From: Dasypus novemcinctus
Lineage: Eukaryota; Chordata; Mammalia; Cingulata; Dasypodidae
Assembly: GCF_030445035.2 (NCBI RefSeq)
Contig: NC_080699.1
Coordinates: 806,001 to 870,000 of the forward strand
Direction: 5' to 3'
Length of the DNA: 64,000 nucleotides
The notes beneath the pieces were generated by a model, which saw nothing but the letters and a program-made list of their open reading frames with translations, ran no database searches and had not been told where the DNA came from. Positions 21,568 through 31,929 of this stretch are shown in pieces (position 1 is the first letter of the stretch; each line of letters opens with the position of its first letter). The position numbers and the translations under genes are program-made.

Positions 21568-21790
21568 TATAAATGCCACCTCCCTCGGGAGGCCTTCCTG
21601 ACCTCCCCTTCCCACTGCGCGCCCCTGATGGCTGCGGGCCCCGAGGTGGCGAAGGGTCCACGAGAGCGGGCGGGGCCTGCATCTCCACCCGTGCGCCGCG
21701 CCTGGCCCGGGCCCTCACCCCACGTTTCCCTGACCCCGTCTCCTTACCGCTCGTCCCTCCCTGTCGGCTCAGCGTCGCACTGTCCAGCAC
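21568..21790 (+). repeat. L2 LINE fragment
   Basis: L2 3'-region words: AAATGCCACCTCCCTCGGGA, GGCCTTCCTGACCTCCC, then CTCCTTACCGCTCG. Ancient mammalian LINE, strongly diverged. Confidence 0.6.
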
Positions 21791-22430
21791 ACGTGTTCCT
21801 CACAAGGCTGGAAGTTAGAAGCCACCGATGGGACGGGCCTGCGTTTTACTGTCCCCGCATCCTTCCTGGCGTGGGAGGGGACGCCTGGTCGGGCCTCACC
21901 TCTGCCGCTGACCTGCGGTGGACGGATGCGCCGCCCGCGTGAGCAGGCCCCGCGCTGTGACGCACCCCCTCCCCTGGTTCCCCAGGTAAAAGGGGAAAGA
22001 CGAAGCCCCAAGTGTCTCCTGAGGATCCGTGTCAGGACTTTAAACCCTGGGCCAGATCCCAGAATCCCTGCAGGGTCCGAGACCCCACAGCTGAGTGATG
22101 GACAGTGGTGGACCCAACTGTCGGGCTGGGCTGAGCCCTCTGCCTTGATTTCCCCAAATGTGCACTGGGTTAAGAGGCTCCCAGTGGAGCGTGGCGGACC
22201 ACGGTGCCACGCACGGCCGTCCTCAGTGGAAGATGCGTGCGACCCCCGAGTGGGTGCTGTGGACGCGCCTTTGCTGTCACGGAGTCCAGGACGGAAGGCT
22301 GTGTCCAGGGACGTCCTGCGTGGGACCTGGCAGCGTCCGTGGGGACTGGGGCTGGACACAAAGCAAGGCGCAAAAGAGATTGGGCAGGACCAGAGAGAAA
22401 CATGGCAGTGGTCCTGGCGGAAACGTTGAT
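21791..22430. other. GC-rich sequence, no gene recognised
   Basis: Nothing recognised beyond the GC-rich composition; long frames lie on both strands. Confidence 0.4.
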
Positions 22431-23004
22431 GTCCTTTAGAAATTAAAAATAAGTTTTAAAATAACTTAAACTGGCCAATAAGGAAAATAGTAGTATAGAA
22501 GTTTAAGAAAAAGCTGGTTTCTCACTGCATACTGTCCTAACCCCTGCCCATTTCCCTAGGAGAGGCGTTTTACATTTATTTACTCTCTTTTGGTAGTAAA
22601 ATGTTTATACTTGTGTTTTTTTGATTGATCAATTTTAGATATTAGTTACTGACTTTCTGCCATTGATCTATTAGGATTTTACCACCCTATACTCCCCTTT
22701 CCTCAACCTTTTAATTCAGACTACAGCACCACTCTACTTCTTTTATTAACTCTACGTCATACACTTACCGCTCTGTTTCTCGTTCCACTGCAGATGGTAT
22801 TTCTTGGCTTGCGGATGGGACGCTTGGACCCCGCCCTTCTGTCAGCTCTCCTTCCTGCTCTCCACCTTCCATCTTCAATCGTCTGAACTTGTACATTGTC
22901 AACATTGAAATGGACGTAAATAGTGGTAATATTTGCACCTGTGCTAAAACCAGAAATGTCTTCTGTGCTTATTTTATGGATTTAGTCTAAGAACTGAAGA
23001 TATT
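22431..23004. other. AT-rich sequence, nothing recognised
   Basis: No gene and no confident repeat assignment. Confidence 0.4.
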
Positions 23005-23093
23005 TTTTGTTTTTCAGGAGGTACCAGGATTGAACCCAGGACCTCATACGTGCAATGCAGGTGCTCAACCGCCACACTACACCAGCTCCGCTG
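23005..23093 (-). mobile_element. Short tRNA-headed SINE
   Basis: Read on the minus strand: GGAGCTGGTGTAGTGTGGC, then GGTCCTGGGTTCAATCCTGG, i.e. A- and B-box-like blocks followed by a short A-rich tail. One head only, with no long body. Confidence 0.7.
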
Positions 23094-23498
23094 AAGGACA
23101 TTTTGACTGTTTATTGCAAAGCCCAGTTTTGTGCTGTGATTGTATGTTCTCCCTTGCAGACTTGGGATCTTCCTATAGTCTCTAAGTGCTTTCTTTACTG
23201 GCACGATCAGCTTTCATTCACCCGTAGTTTATTTTCAAACACTTGATCTGAGCCGGCCTCTATTAAACACCCTCCATCTGTTCTGCCCAGGCCCCTCCGG
23301 TCTTGGGCGCTCTGGCCTCTGTCCTCTGCCTCGCTGCCCTAAGATGCCGCACTGCCACCTCTGGACGTCCCTCGCTGCTTCAGGATCCCCGAGCCCCGAC
23401 CTCCCCTGTGCTTGGTTTTCTTCTCTGCTTGCTGGGCAACATCCTAATAGCATCCCATAAAAGGGTCATCAAAAATAAATTAGTTTCTTTATTTTTAA

Positions 23499-23820
23499 TG
23501 GGGAGCGGATGTGGCTCAAGAGATTGGGCTTCCGCCTACCACAGGAGAAATCCCGAGTTTGGTTCCTGGTGCCTCCCGGAAAAGGTGAGGTGGTGCAGTG
23601 GGCTGACGCAACAAGGTGACGCAACAAAAGAGACACAAGGGGGAAAGACAATGAGAGGCACAGCAAACCAGGGAGCGGAGGTGGCTCAGGTGATTGGACA
23701 CCTCTCTCCCACATGGGAGGTCCTGGGTTCGGTGCCTCCTAAAGAGAAGACAAGCAGACACAGCGAGTGCAAATGAAGGGTGGGGATAAATAAAATAAAT
23801 CTTACAAAAAAACAAAAAAC
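23499..23820 (+). mobile_element. Dimeric tRNA-headed SINE
   Basis: Two heads in tandem: GGGGAGCGGATGTGGCTCA at 23500 and GGGAGCGGAGGTGGCTCAGG at about 23671. It ends AAATAAAATAAATCTTAC plus an A-rich tail. Confidence 0.82.
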
Positions 23821-23829
23821 ACTGAGTTT

Positions 23830-24240
23830 TGAATTCCTGCAAGTGTTCTTTTTCTGCCCTCAGTTTAGCTGATAATTTGCCTGGGTAGAGAGTTCTGTAT
23901 TTAAAATTCCTTTTCCTGAACCTTTAAGGCTTTATTTCTCTGTCTTCTCTAATAGCTTTCAGTATTGCTGAGGAGAAAGCTGGTGCCAATGTGATTCTAA
24001 TTCCTTTGTAGGTGATCTTTTATGGTCCCTTTTTCTTTATCCTTTTGAAATTTTACAATAACGTGTCTAGGCAAGGACCCATTTCATTGTGCTCTGGACT
24101 TGGGGGCCCATTCTATTTAAAAATGCCTGTCTTTCACTTCTGGTAAATTCTTTCACATACTTTTTTAGATAATTTTCTTCCCTTTGTTTTTCTGAACTCT
24201 CTCTTCTTTCTCAATTCTTGCTGGTCAAGTCCAAGTGATG
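23830..24240 (-). mobile_element. Old L1-type fragment
   Basis: Reversed old-L1 5'-UTR/ORF1-like words: GTAGAGAGTTCTGTATTTAA, TAGCTTTCAGTATTGCTGAG, CAATAACGTGTCTAGGCAAG. Fully decayed. Confidence 0.6.
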
Positions 24241-24384
24241 AAAACACAGACAAACTCAAATTGTCCTCTTTACAAGGGGTAAGTTATTGGCCCAACAACT
24301 AATAGTCCAGGGCAGCAGGGTCGGCTTTGACCACTCACGGATCCGGGGGTCAAGCAACTTCCCCAGAAGGCAATTTTTTTTTTT

Positions 24385-24480
24385 TTTTAAACTTTCCACT
24401 GCTGACTCACTGGGTGGCCTTTGGTTGGTAATTCCAAGCTCATTGCCTCAGTTTACCCATCTGAAATCAAACCACAACCT
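24385..24480 (+). repeat. MIR SINE fragment
   Basis: Forward MIR-like order CACTGGGTGGCCTTTGG, GCCTCAGTTTACCCATCTGA. Confidence 0.65.
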
Positions 24481-24614
24481 GACTGGTTTCCTTCTCTAAG
24501 ATCTTGTTCTGTATATAGAGTTTTACTTTTCTTCTTCTCCTAAATTTGTTCCTACAAGCTGTTCTCACTGCCAACTGATCTTGGTTAGAAGGGAAGTCGT
24601 TAAAATAGTAATAA

Positions 24615-24770
24615 AATACTAACAACAGCTTACATTTATTGAGTGTTTTCTATATATTAAGAACTCTGCTAAGTGATCTTTTTTCATACTAACAACATTT
24701 TTCAGTAAGTGCTCATTACATTATGTCTGTTTACCATATAAGGAAACTGGACGGAGAGGCTACCTGGGTT
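24615..24770 (-). repeat. MIR SINE fragment
   Basis: Reversed MIR order: CAGCTTACATTTATTGAGTG, AAGAACTCTGCTAAGTGAT, then ATATAAGGAAACTGG. Confidence 0.75.
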
Positions 24771-24899
24771 TGGTTTACTCTGGAGAGGTATTCTTGATTA
24801 TTTTATGGCACGACCTTTGGGAGCAGCATGAAGGCAAAGTGCTCATGGTCCAAAGACCTGCTCATAGGTCAGGACTGGCCAACTTCAGCGGCCAGAGAA

Positions 24900-25020
24900 C
24901 TGGAACTAGTCAGGAGATTTAGAAAGAACTTAGTGATCATGAAATCTAACAATCTCTTTCAGTCCACAATTGTGGAAATTGAGATAAATAAGTTGTATGA
25001 CTTGCTCAAGTTCATACATA
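24900..25020 (-). repeat. MIR-like SINE remnant
   Basis: TTGTGGAAATTGAGATAAAT followed by TGACTTGCTCAAGTTCATAC has the layout of a reversed MIR or related SINE core. Confidence 0.5.
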
Positions 25021-25477
25021 ACAGGACCATACTATCAACACTGATTTAAAAATTCCTTTTCTGATTAATTACCAATAAATGAGCATGAGTTTTCAGTAAT
25101 AACTTGATATACATACTCTTTGTTTCAAGAAACAAATTAGATTCTTCTCATTGGTATGTTTCATCAAACTCAAGCAAAATTTCTACCCTTGTCTAGTCGT
25201 TGTTCTCCTACAGGTATGCTGACTTCTTAGATACATGTGATTTATTTTTACTATGAGGAGAACAATTTTGAACCATGCTTCTGTAGGTTTATTTTCTTCT
25301 CCAATGATTATATTAATCAATACCTGTAAGAAATGAGGTCACTGGGCTTTATTTAAACATGAAGCAAGAGCTTCAGACGGCTCTGTATTTGAGCAGTTTC
25401 AGAGTGCTTCAATGCTGAGCACTAGGACGAATTGTTGCCAACCCATTAAAATCAGCTTCTGGACATTGACTGCGGTA
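25021..25477. other. Unassigned sequence
   Basis: AT-rich; no repeat or gene recognised. Confidence 0.4.
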
Positions 25478-25750
25478 CAGTCATACCTTGGAATCCACTG
25501 CTTTGAAACTCGTCAAATTTGGTACTAGACACATTTTGATGTGAAAACTTCATCCTGTTTGTTTGGTACTCAACATGCAAGCTAGAACTCGTGGTGGTGT
25601 CTGCTGCCTCGTGACTCATTATTCTTTCCAGCCCAAGCAAAGGGTCACACATCAGTCCCATGGTAGCTCTTGTCATGTGCACATCCCGTTGCGGTCTTGT
25701 CTCAGCTTCTGTGGCCATTTTGTGTAGTTTTCTGCTTTTTTTTTCTCATA

Positions 25751-25894
25751 ATGGGTCCTAAGAAAATGAGCAGTGATAGTCCTGAGCAAAATAGAAAATT
25801 ACTTCGCACCACCATTGAGCAAAGAAACAAAATAATAGTAACTATGAGAGCAGTATCCGCATCACTGATTCACCAGGGAACACATTCTGCCTAG
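25751..25894 (+). pseudogene. Tigger transposase N-terminal fragment
   Basis: Starts MGPKKMSSDSPEQNRK, the form expected for this transposase family, and reads 48 codons before the frame fails. The remainder of the DNA-binding region follows after the SINE at 25984-26390. Confidence 0.65.
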
Positions 25895-25983
25895 AACAGC
25901 TGCCGCCACGATCATTAAGAATAAAGAAGTGACAAAAGGCTGATGTTGTGAAAGATGTTAAAGCAACAGCAAAGCAGCTTTCC

Positions 25984-26390
25984 TGGGACGCGGATTTGGC
26001 CCAGTGGATAGGGTGTCCGTCTACCGCATGGGAAGTACACGGTTCAAACCCCGGGCCTCCTTGACCCGTGTGGAGCTGGCCCATGTGCAGTGCTGATGCG
26101 TGCAAGGAGTGCTGCGCCATGCAGAGGTGTCCCGGCGTAGGGGAGCTCCACACATAAGGAGTGCGCCCCGTAAGGAGAGCCGCCCAGCGCGAAAGAAAGT
26201 GCAGCCTGCCCAGGAATGGCGCCGCACATAGGGAGAGTTGACGCAGCAAGATGACGTAACAAAAAGAAACACAGATTCCCGTGCCGCTGATAAGGATAGA
26301 AGTGGTCATAGAAGAACACACAGCAAATGGACACAGAGAGCAGATGACAATTTTAAAAAAACAAAAAATAAAACAAAACGAAAAACACAA
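25984..26390 (+). mobile_element. DAS-type SINE inside the Tigger
   Basis: Starts GGGACGCGGATTTGGCCCAG and ends in an A-rich tail. Similar flanks CAAAGCAGCTTTCC (about 25971-25984) and CAAAGCAGCGTTCC (about 26389-26402) give a 14-bp target duplication with one mismatch. The Tigger frame resumes after it. Confidence 0.92.
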
Positions 26391-26428
26391 AGCAGCGTTC
26401 CCAAACACTCGAGGAAGTTGAAAAGCTG

Positions 26429-26749
26429 TTGTTAATTTGGGTAAATGAAAAGCAGTTAGCAGACAACAGTTTATTGGAAGCCATGATATATGATATGTTT
26501 GAAAAACAAACCAAACTGAGTGATGAGAGTGCTGAAGCTTTTAAGGCCAGCCACGGCTGGTGTGAGAATTTAAAAAGAGGCCCAGCATCCAGTGTCGTGA
26601 GACGTGGCGAGGCAGTGAGGGCTACTAGAAAGGCTGCTGATGAATTCATCAGTGAGTTCAAGACTACGAAGAGGCCGAGGGTTTTATTTCCCACTGAGAT
26701 TTTAATTGTGATGAGACCAGAGTCTTTTGGGGGGAAAAATGCTGAGTAG
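26429..26749 (+). pseudogene. Tigger transposase DNA-binding (CENP-B-like) remnant
   Basis: The 106-codon frame includes LIWVNEKQLADNSL, SHGWCENLKR and RRGEAVRATRKAADEF, the second helix-turn-helix layout of CENP-B-type Tigger transposases. It runs to a region like the start of the DDE domain (PTEILIVMRPES for what is normally an N-D-E-T motif), with the acidic motif damaged. Immediately after, the sequence jumps to the C-terminal part, so the catalytic core is deleted. Confidence 0.75.
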
Positions 26750-27414
26750 AAACTCCATCACAAACAAGGAGAAGGTATCACCAGGCCAGAAGCTGTGGCC
26801 AGAAGCTGTGGCTCAGAGAGACTTCGAAGGGTTTAGGCTGACCCAAGCCTGCAGGTGCAGCGGGACAGTTGACCAGGACATTGCAACTTTGGGCCAATCC
26901 GTGGGTCTGGAGGTCGATGCTGCTTATGTCGCAGAGTTAGAGGAGGAACATCGTAAGAGCTCAGCACCGAGGAGCTGCAGGAAGGCGAGAAGGAGCAGCA
27001 GCGAGAGGTGCTGAAGAGAGTTCCTCAGGGGAGGAGGAGGTGAGGGCGGATGTCCCCAGCTCCTTGATAAAGAAATGTGTGCAAAAAGGGCAGAAGTTCA
27101 GAACTTTGAGGAAAAGGACCATCCGGACAAAGCTCTGACAAGCAGAAATGTGAATTTATAGAAAGACCAATTTCACACTTTCGAGGAATTCTGAATAGAA
27201 GACAGAAGCAGTCCTCACTGGGTAAGATTCTAGTGAAGGTGACAAAGAGTGTGTCAGAGCCTGTGGTGCAAGGTGAAAAGAGGCAGAAAAGAGAAAGAAC
27301 AGCTGAAGTACAAGTGCCCGACCTTCTCTTGGAGGGAACCCTCCTCCCAGCAGCGCTCCATGTGACCGCTCCTCCTCACCGCTCCCCTCCACCATCCCAT
27401 CAGGCCACGGACTC
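26727..27414 (+). pseudogene. Tigger transposase C-terminal remnant
   Basis: The translation contains WPEAVAQRDFEGF, SVGLEVDAAYVAELEEEH and, in another frame, SSLIKKCVQK- and KVTKSVSEPVVQGEKRQK-like stretches, the expected tail of the family (W-E-, then L-G-, then acidic and basic tail). Frames shift at least twice. Not functional. Confidence 0.7.
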
Positions 27415-27519
27415 TTAGTCAGGTACAGTGAAGTTTTTACTTTATTTAATCTAAGTATTAATTTTTAGGTTAATTTCTCATATAAAGTAATGATATGCAA
27501 CCCCATCTTTTTACATATT

Positions 27520-29480
27520 ACCTTAGAATGTGCAGTGTCTCTGGGAACACATTAAATTTATTTACATTATTCCTTATGAGAAAAAATTGTTTGGTACTTG
27601 TTGTTTTCGGTACTCATCATGTCTCCCAGAATCAGTTAAGGACGAGTACCGAGGTTCCACTGTGTTTTATATAAGTGACTTTCTCTTTTTGACTGCTGTG
27701 AAAAATTATCATATTCAGAGATTCACATACTACAGTAAGAATTTATATATATATTTACCTTAGCATGCCTTTCGATATTTATGACTTTGTTTTGAAATGT
27801 TGCATTTCTGTTACTGTTTTCATTATGTCTTTTATACTTCAGTAAATCACATTTAAGACCTTGGCCCAATTTTTGAATCGGAGGCATAGTATAATAACAG
27901 AATCAAAGTAAAAATGCAAATTTAGCCAATATAAACAGTAGCATGAAAGTGATATGAAATACTTTAGCCAATACAAACCACTTTCTATTCATTGAATGCT
28001 TCTAGGAACAGGCCAACAGTCACAGTAGCGCAAGAGCAAAATTTAAAAATGTAATTGTTATTAGAAATGTTAAAAGATCTCTTTGGAAATAACAGTGCTT
28101 TATTTCTAAATCTCCAAAATAATTTTAAAAAGGGCATTGCCTTGCCCCACCCCGCCCTAGAATGACAGAGTCCCCTCTGTCCAGCTTGATGGACTGCTGG
28201 CCAGCCCTGTGGCTGGTGGGAACCCCCGAGAGAAACGGCTCTCGAAGGCAGTGTTCTGGGAAGGTCTGACTGTCTTCTGGGAAGCCATGAAGGTGAGGTC
28301 CACATACCCCCAGCATCGCTGGGCCCTTCACAATGCCATTGCATTTTGTTTCAGAGAGAAGTCTCCTCTCAGGATCTACATGGGTGTCTAATCTAGAGGT
28401 GTGGGTGGGAGGCTCAAGTCGAAGCTGGACGTCTCTTTCCCAGCAATCCTGCCTAGGCAGCCACGTGGACGAGTAGGCACTGAGGGGGCAAGACACTCTC
28501 CTGGCTGGGGTCTGCGCTGGCCTCTCAGGACTCAGGCTCTCAGTGGTCCCGATGCCTGGACGGGGAAGGCAGTGTCCAGCCGAGGGACTCGTGGTGAGTC
28601 TGGAGTCAGCGATGAGACGTTCATGCAGCTTCTCAGCCGCCAGGTGCTGAGACGTCACCGTCGCCAGAGGGCAGGCTGGAGGGGAAGAGCGGGATTTATG
28701 CAGGTGCGTGGGGCTTGCTCAGGGAGGGGTAGGAGGCAAACCCTGCTAGTATCTTTACTTTCAGTTGTCAATTGTCTTGTAAGACAATTATGAAAAGAAA
28801 AACAAGCACACAGTTTCTAGTGGGTGTTCTTTTCTTAGGGTATAATTAAGTGTCCAAATGCTATTATTTCCCCTCAGCCCGAGAAACAGCTTTAGCATTT
28901 TTTTGTAGTGTGCTTCTCCTGGTGACAGGTTCTCTCAGCTAAATTTTATCTAAAAATGTCTTTACTTTTTCTCATTTGAAGGTTATTTTCACTGCATATA
29001 AAATTATGGGTTAACAGGTTTCCCTTTCATTTCTTTAAAGATGCTCCCTCGTTGTCTTCTGAACTCCATTGTTTTTGACGTTTCTGATTCTTACCAGTTT
29101 TTCCATTGCGTAATATGCTTTCCCCCCTTTCTCTTTGTATTTGGTTTGCAGAGGTTTTCTTTATATTTATCCTCTTTGGAATTTGCTGTGTTTATTGGAC
29201 CTATAAATCAATGTTTTTCATTAAATGTTGGGGTTTTGGTTTTATTTCTTCAATTTTTAAATTTGCCATTTTCACTGTCTTCTCCTTTAACTTCATTATG
29301 AATTTGTTAGAACATTTGATGTTATCCCACTGGTCTTTGAGGCGCTATATATTTTACTTCAGTATTTTTCTCCCTGTACTTCAGACTATATAATTTCTGT
29401 TAGTATGTCTTTATATTATTCACTGAGATCTTTGATCTGATGTTGAACCCACACAATGAATTTATTTCATTATTGTACGT
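27520..29480 (-). repeat. Arm B of the inverted duplication
   Basis: Reverse complement of 8175-10551. On its left side the Tigger element continues beyond the arm (to 25478), and on its right side the old L1 continues beyond 29480 (to about 29590). Neither continues beyond arm A, so B appears to be the ancestral site. The arm lacks the SINE found in A. Confidence 0.9.
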
Positions 29481-29590
29481 CAGAGTTCTAGAATTTCTAT
29501 TTGGCTGTCTTTAAAAATGTTTATATTTTTCTGTTGAGATTCCCTATTTGTTCATTCATCAGGATCACCTTGTCTAGTGATTCCTTTTTC
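28780..29590 (-). mobile_element. Old L1 fragment partly within arm B
   Basis: Reversed L1 5'-UTR/ORF1-like words: TTGAAGGTTATTTTCACTGC, ATTTCTTTAAAGATGCTCCC, GTTGTCTTCTGAACTCCATT, GAGTTCTAGAATTTCTATTTGG and TTGAGATTCCCTATTTGTTC. No usable frame. Confidence 0.65.
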
Positions 29591-29594
29591 TTAA

Positions 29595-29870
29595 ACTTTT
29601 AAAATTTTGGAATAATTCCAAACTTACAGGAGAGTTGCAAAAATAACACAAACACATACAGAGAACTCCAATATAATATCCCCCTTCCCAGATACCCAGA
29701 TCCATCAATTTTAGCCAAATTATTTTGCCATATTTGCTGAATCATTCTCTATTATCTATCTACCTACCTATCTCATCTATCTTCTGAACACTTAGGAGTA
29801 TGTATACATCATACTGTTGAACACATAACAGTTACCTTTACATTTCTTAAGAACAAGGATATTTACTTTT
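29595..29870 (-). mobile_element. Old L1 3' UTR fragment, left part
   Basis: Reversed words ATTCCAAACTTACAGGAGAG, AGAGAACTCCAATATAATAT and TATTTTGCCATATTTGCTGA. Interrupted by the SINE at 29871, then resumes at 30268. Confidence 0.7.
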
Positions 29871-30267
29871 TTTTTTTTAAGATTTATTTCTCTCTCCTTT
29901 CCCCCTCCACCCCGGTTGTCTGCTCTCTGTGTCTATTTGCTGCGTCTTCTTTGTCCGCTTCTGTTGTTGTCAGCGGCACGGGAATCCGTGTTTCTTTTTG
30001 TTGTGTCATCTTGCTGTGTCAGTCTTTGTGTGTGCGGTGCCATTCTTGGGCAGGCTGTGCTTTCTTTCCTTCTAGGCAGCTCTCCTTACGGGGAGCACTC
30101 CTTGCATGTGGGGCTTCCCTACGCAGGAGACACCTCTGCGTGGCAGGGCACTCCTTGAGCGCATCAGCACTGCGCATGGGCCAACAACTCAAGGAGGCCA
30201 GGGGTTTGAACCGCGGACCTCTCATGTGGTAGGTGGATGCCCTAACCACTGGGTCAAGTCCGCCGCC
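29871..30267 (-). mobile_element. DAS-type tRNA-derived SINE
   Basis: The poly-T start and reversed tRNA-like head at the right end show orientation. It has an exact 16-bp target duplication AAGGATATTTACTTTT at 29855-29870 and 30268-30283. Confidence 0.95.
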
Positions 30268-31039
30268 AAGGATATTTACTTTTACAACCACCTTAAGTAT
30301 AGTTATCAAGTTCAAGAAATTTAATCTTGATATAAAGCTATAGTCTATATTCCAATTTTTCTTATGTCCCAATAATGTCCTTTCAGCCTTTTCTCCTTCA
30401 TTATTATATCTAGTAAAGGATCATATATTGAATTTAATTGTCTGGTTGCTCTTTTATTTTTAATTGTAGAAACATATATGCAACATAAACTTTCCCACCT
30501 AAACCGCTCCCTGTATACCATCCAGTGGGATTCACCATATTCACAATGTTATGCTACCTTTACCACCATCCATTACAGAATTGCTCCATTGCCCCAAAGA
30601 AATCCTGCAACCATTAGTGTCAATTATTTCTTTGAAGATATATAAAAGGGCTGCTTTGAAGTATTTGTCTACTAAAGCATTTTATCTGGGACATCTTAAA
30701 CCAGTTTCTATTGATTGTTTTTCATTTCTTGACTGCTGGTCACATTTTCCAATTTCTTGGCATTTCTAGTAATTTTTATTGTTGTATTGGACATAGTTAA
30801 TAATACATGGAAGAGACTTCTGATTGTGTTACATATCTCTAAGGAGTGCTCATTTTTGTTCTAGTAGGCAGTTCAATTTGGTTACTTTGAATTTGTGTAA
30901 TCTTAGTTTTATACTTTGCTGAAGTGATCAATGAAAAGCCCAGTGTGTTTACCAAGACCTTCTATTTTGATGAGATTCAAACTCTAAACTCTGTCTCCAT
31001 TTGGACTTTGTCAGGATTTGGTATGAAGTTTTGCTAGAA
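30268..31039 (-). mobile_element. Old L1 fragments, right part
   Basis: After the SINE, old L1 3'-UTR words continue to about 30640 (CATATATGCAACATAAACTT, TATTCACAATGTTATGCTAC). From 30640 to 31030 sequence resembles reversed L1 5'-UTR (TTCTTGACTGCTGGTCACAT). Boundaries are approximate. Confidence 0.55.
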
Positions 31040-31929
31040 TGAATCTAGAACAGATCCTACTCTAGGGAGTTGGAAACCAGGGGATACTCAAAATCTTTCC
31101 AGGGGGTCTGCAAGGTCAAAACTGTTTTCATAACACTCCTAAGACGTTATTGAGTCCTTCAGCATGTTGGCATTTGTAGTGATCGCGCAAAAGGAATGTG
31201 GGTCCCGCTGGTGCTGAGCTTGAGTCAGGGCAGTGACAACAAACTGGAACAGAGTCGTTTCCTTCTTCCTGCTGTGCTCTCACTGTCGACAAAAATTCAG
31301 CTTCTTTTAAAAACATCATTGATGAAGCAGTAAAAATTAATAATTTTATTTAATCTCATTCTTTAATGGTTCACTCAGATAAAAGCACTTATATTATTAT
31401 TTGACTGCAAGTTGAATTAGCTGCTTTTTTCATGGAACTTTTTTTCTTTGAAAGAATGTCTGATGACTTCAAGTTATGTAGACTTGAGTACTTGGAAGAT
31501 ATATTTTTAACAATGAACAAAGTGAGCCCGTCACAAAAGGAAAAGAACAGTATTCATTACTGATAATAAAATTCAAGCTTTCAAGTGAAAATTAGAATTT
31601 TGGAAAACTTGTATCTGTCACCATGAGCTTGACAGCTTCACAATAATTAAAGCCTTTTCTGATCGGATTGGTCATGGTATTAACAAATGTGTATTTTTGA
31701 TACTGTATTATGAAATACATTAACATTCAGAAAAATCTAATAATTCAGTGAACCAATATTTTACAAAAGACCAATGTCTGCTATAATAAAATGATGCATG
31801 GTTTTAAGATCCATTCAAAGTATAAGAAGACAGTGTATTTTAATGTAATAGAGTATGAAAAGTTTAATAATAAAATTTCAGAGTCCACATTGAAACTAAC
31901 CTTTAAGAAACTACCAGTTGTCCAGTTTT
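31040..31929 (+). mobile_element. hAT DNA transposon fossil, left half
   Basis: Contains remnants of a hAT-type transposase in the + direction. The last readable part (about 31791-31929) includes FKIHSKYKKTVYFN and TLKLTFKKLP, which are near the C-terminal dimerisation region. The match then breaks off at TTGTCCAGTTTT where the older L1 is inserted, and the transposase continues 16 kb away at 48060. No intact frame. Confidence 0.7.

Larger units (their letters stand above)
25478..27662 (+). mobile_element. Tigger-type (pogo/Tc1-mariner) DNA transposon, internally deleted
   Basis: The left end CAGTCATACCTTGGAATCCA lies directly after TA (25476-25477); the right end, read in reverse, is CAGTGGAACCTCGGTACTCG ending at 27662. 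These imperfect terminal repeats and the encoded transposase pieces identify the element. It carries the start codon region at 25751, a CENP-B-type DNA-binding part (26429-26749) and the acidic C-terminal tail (26800-27410). The central DDE catalytic region is largely missing, and a SINE sits at 25984-26390. The duplication boundary of arm B cuts through it near 27520. Confidence 0.85.
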
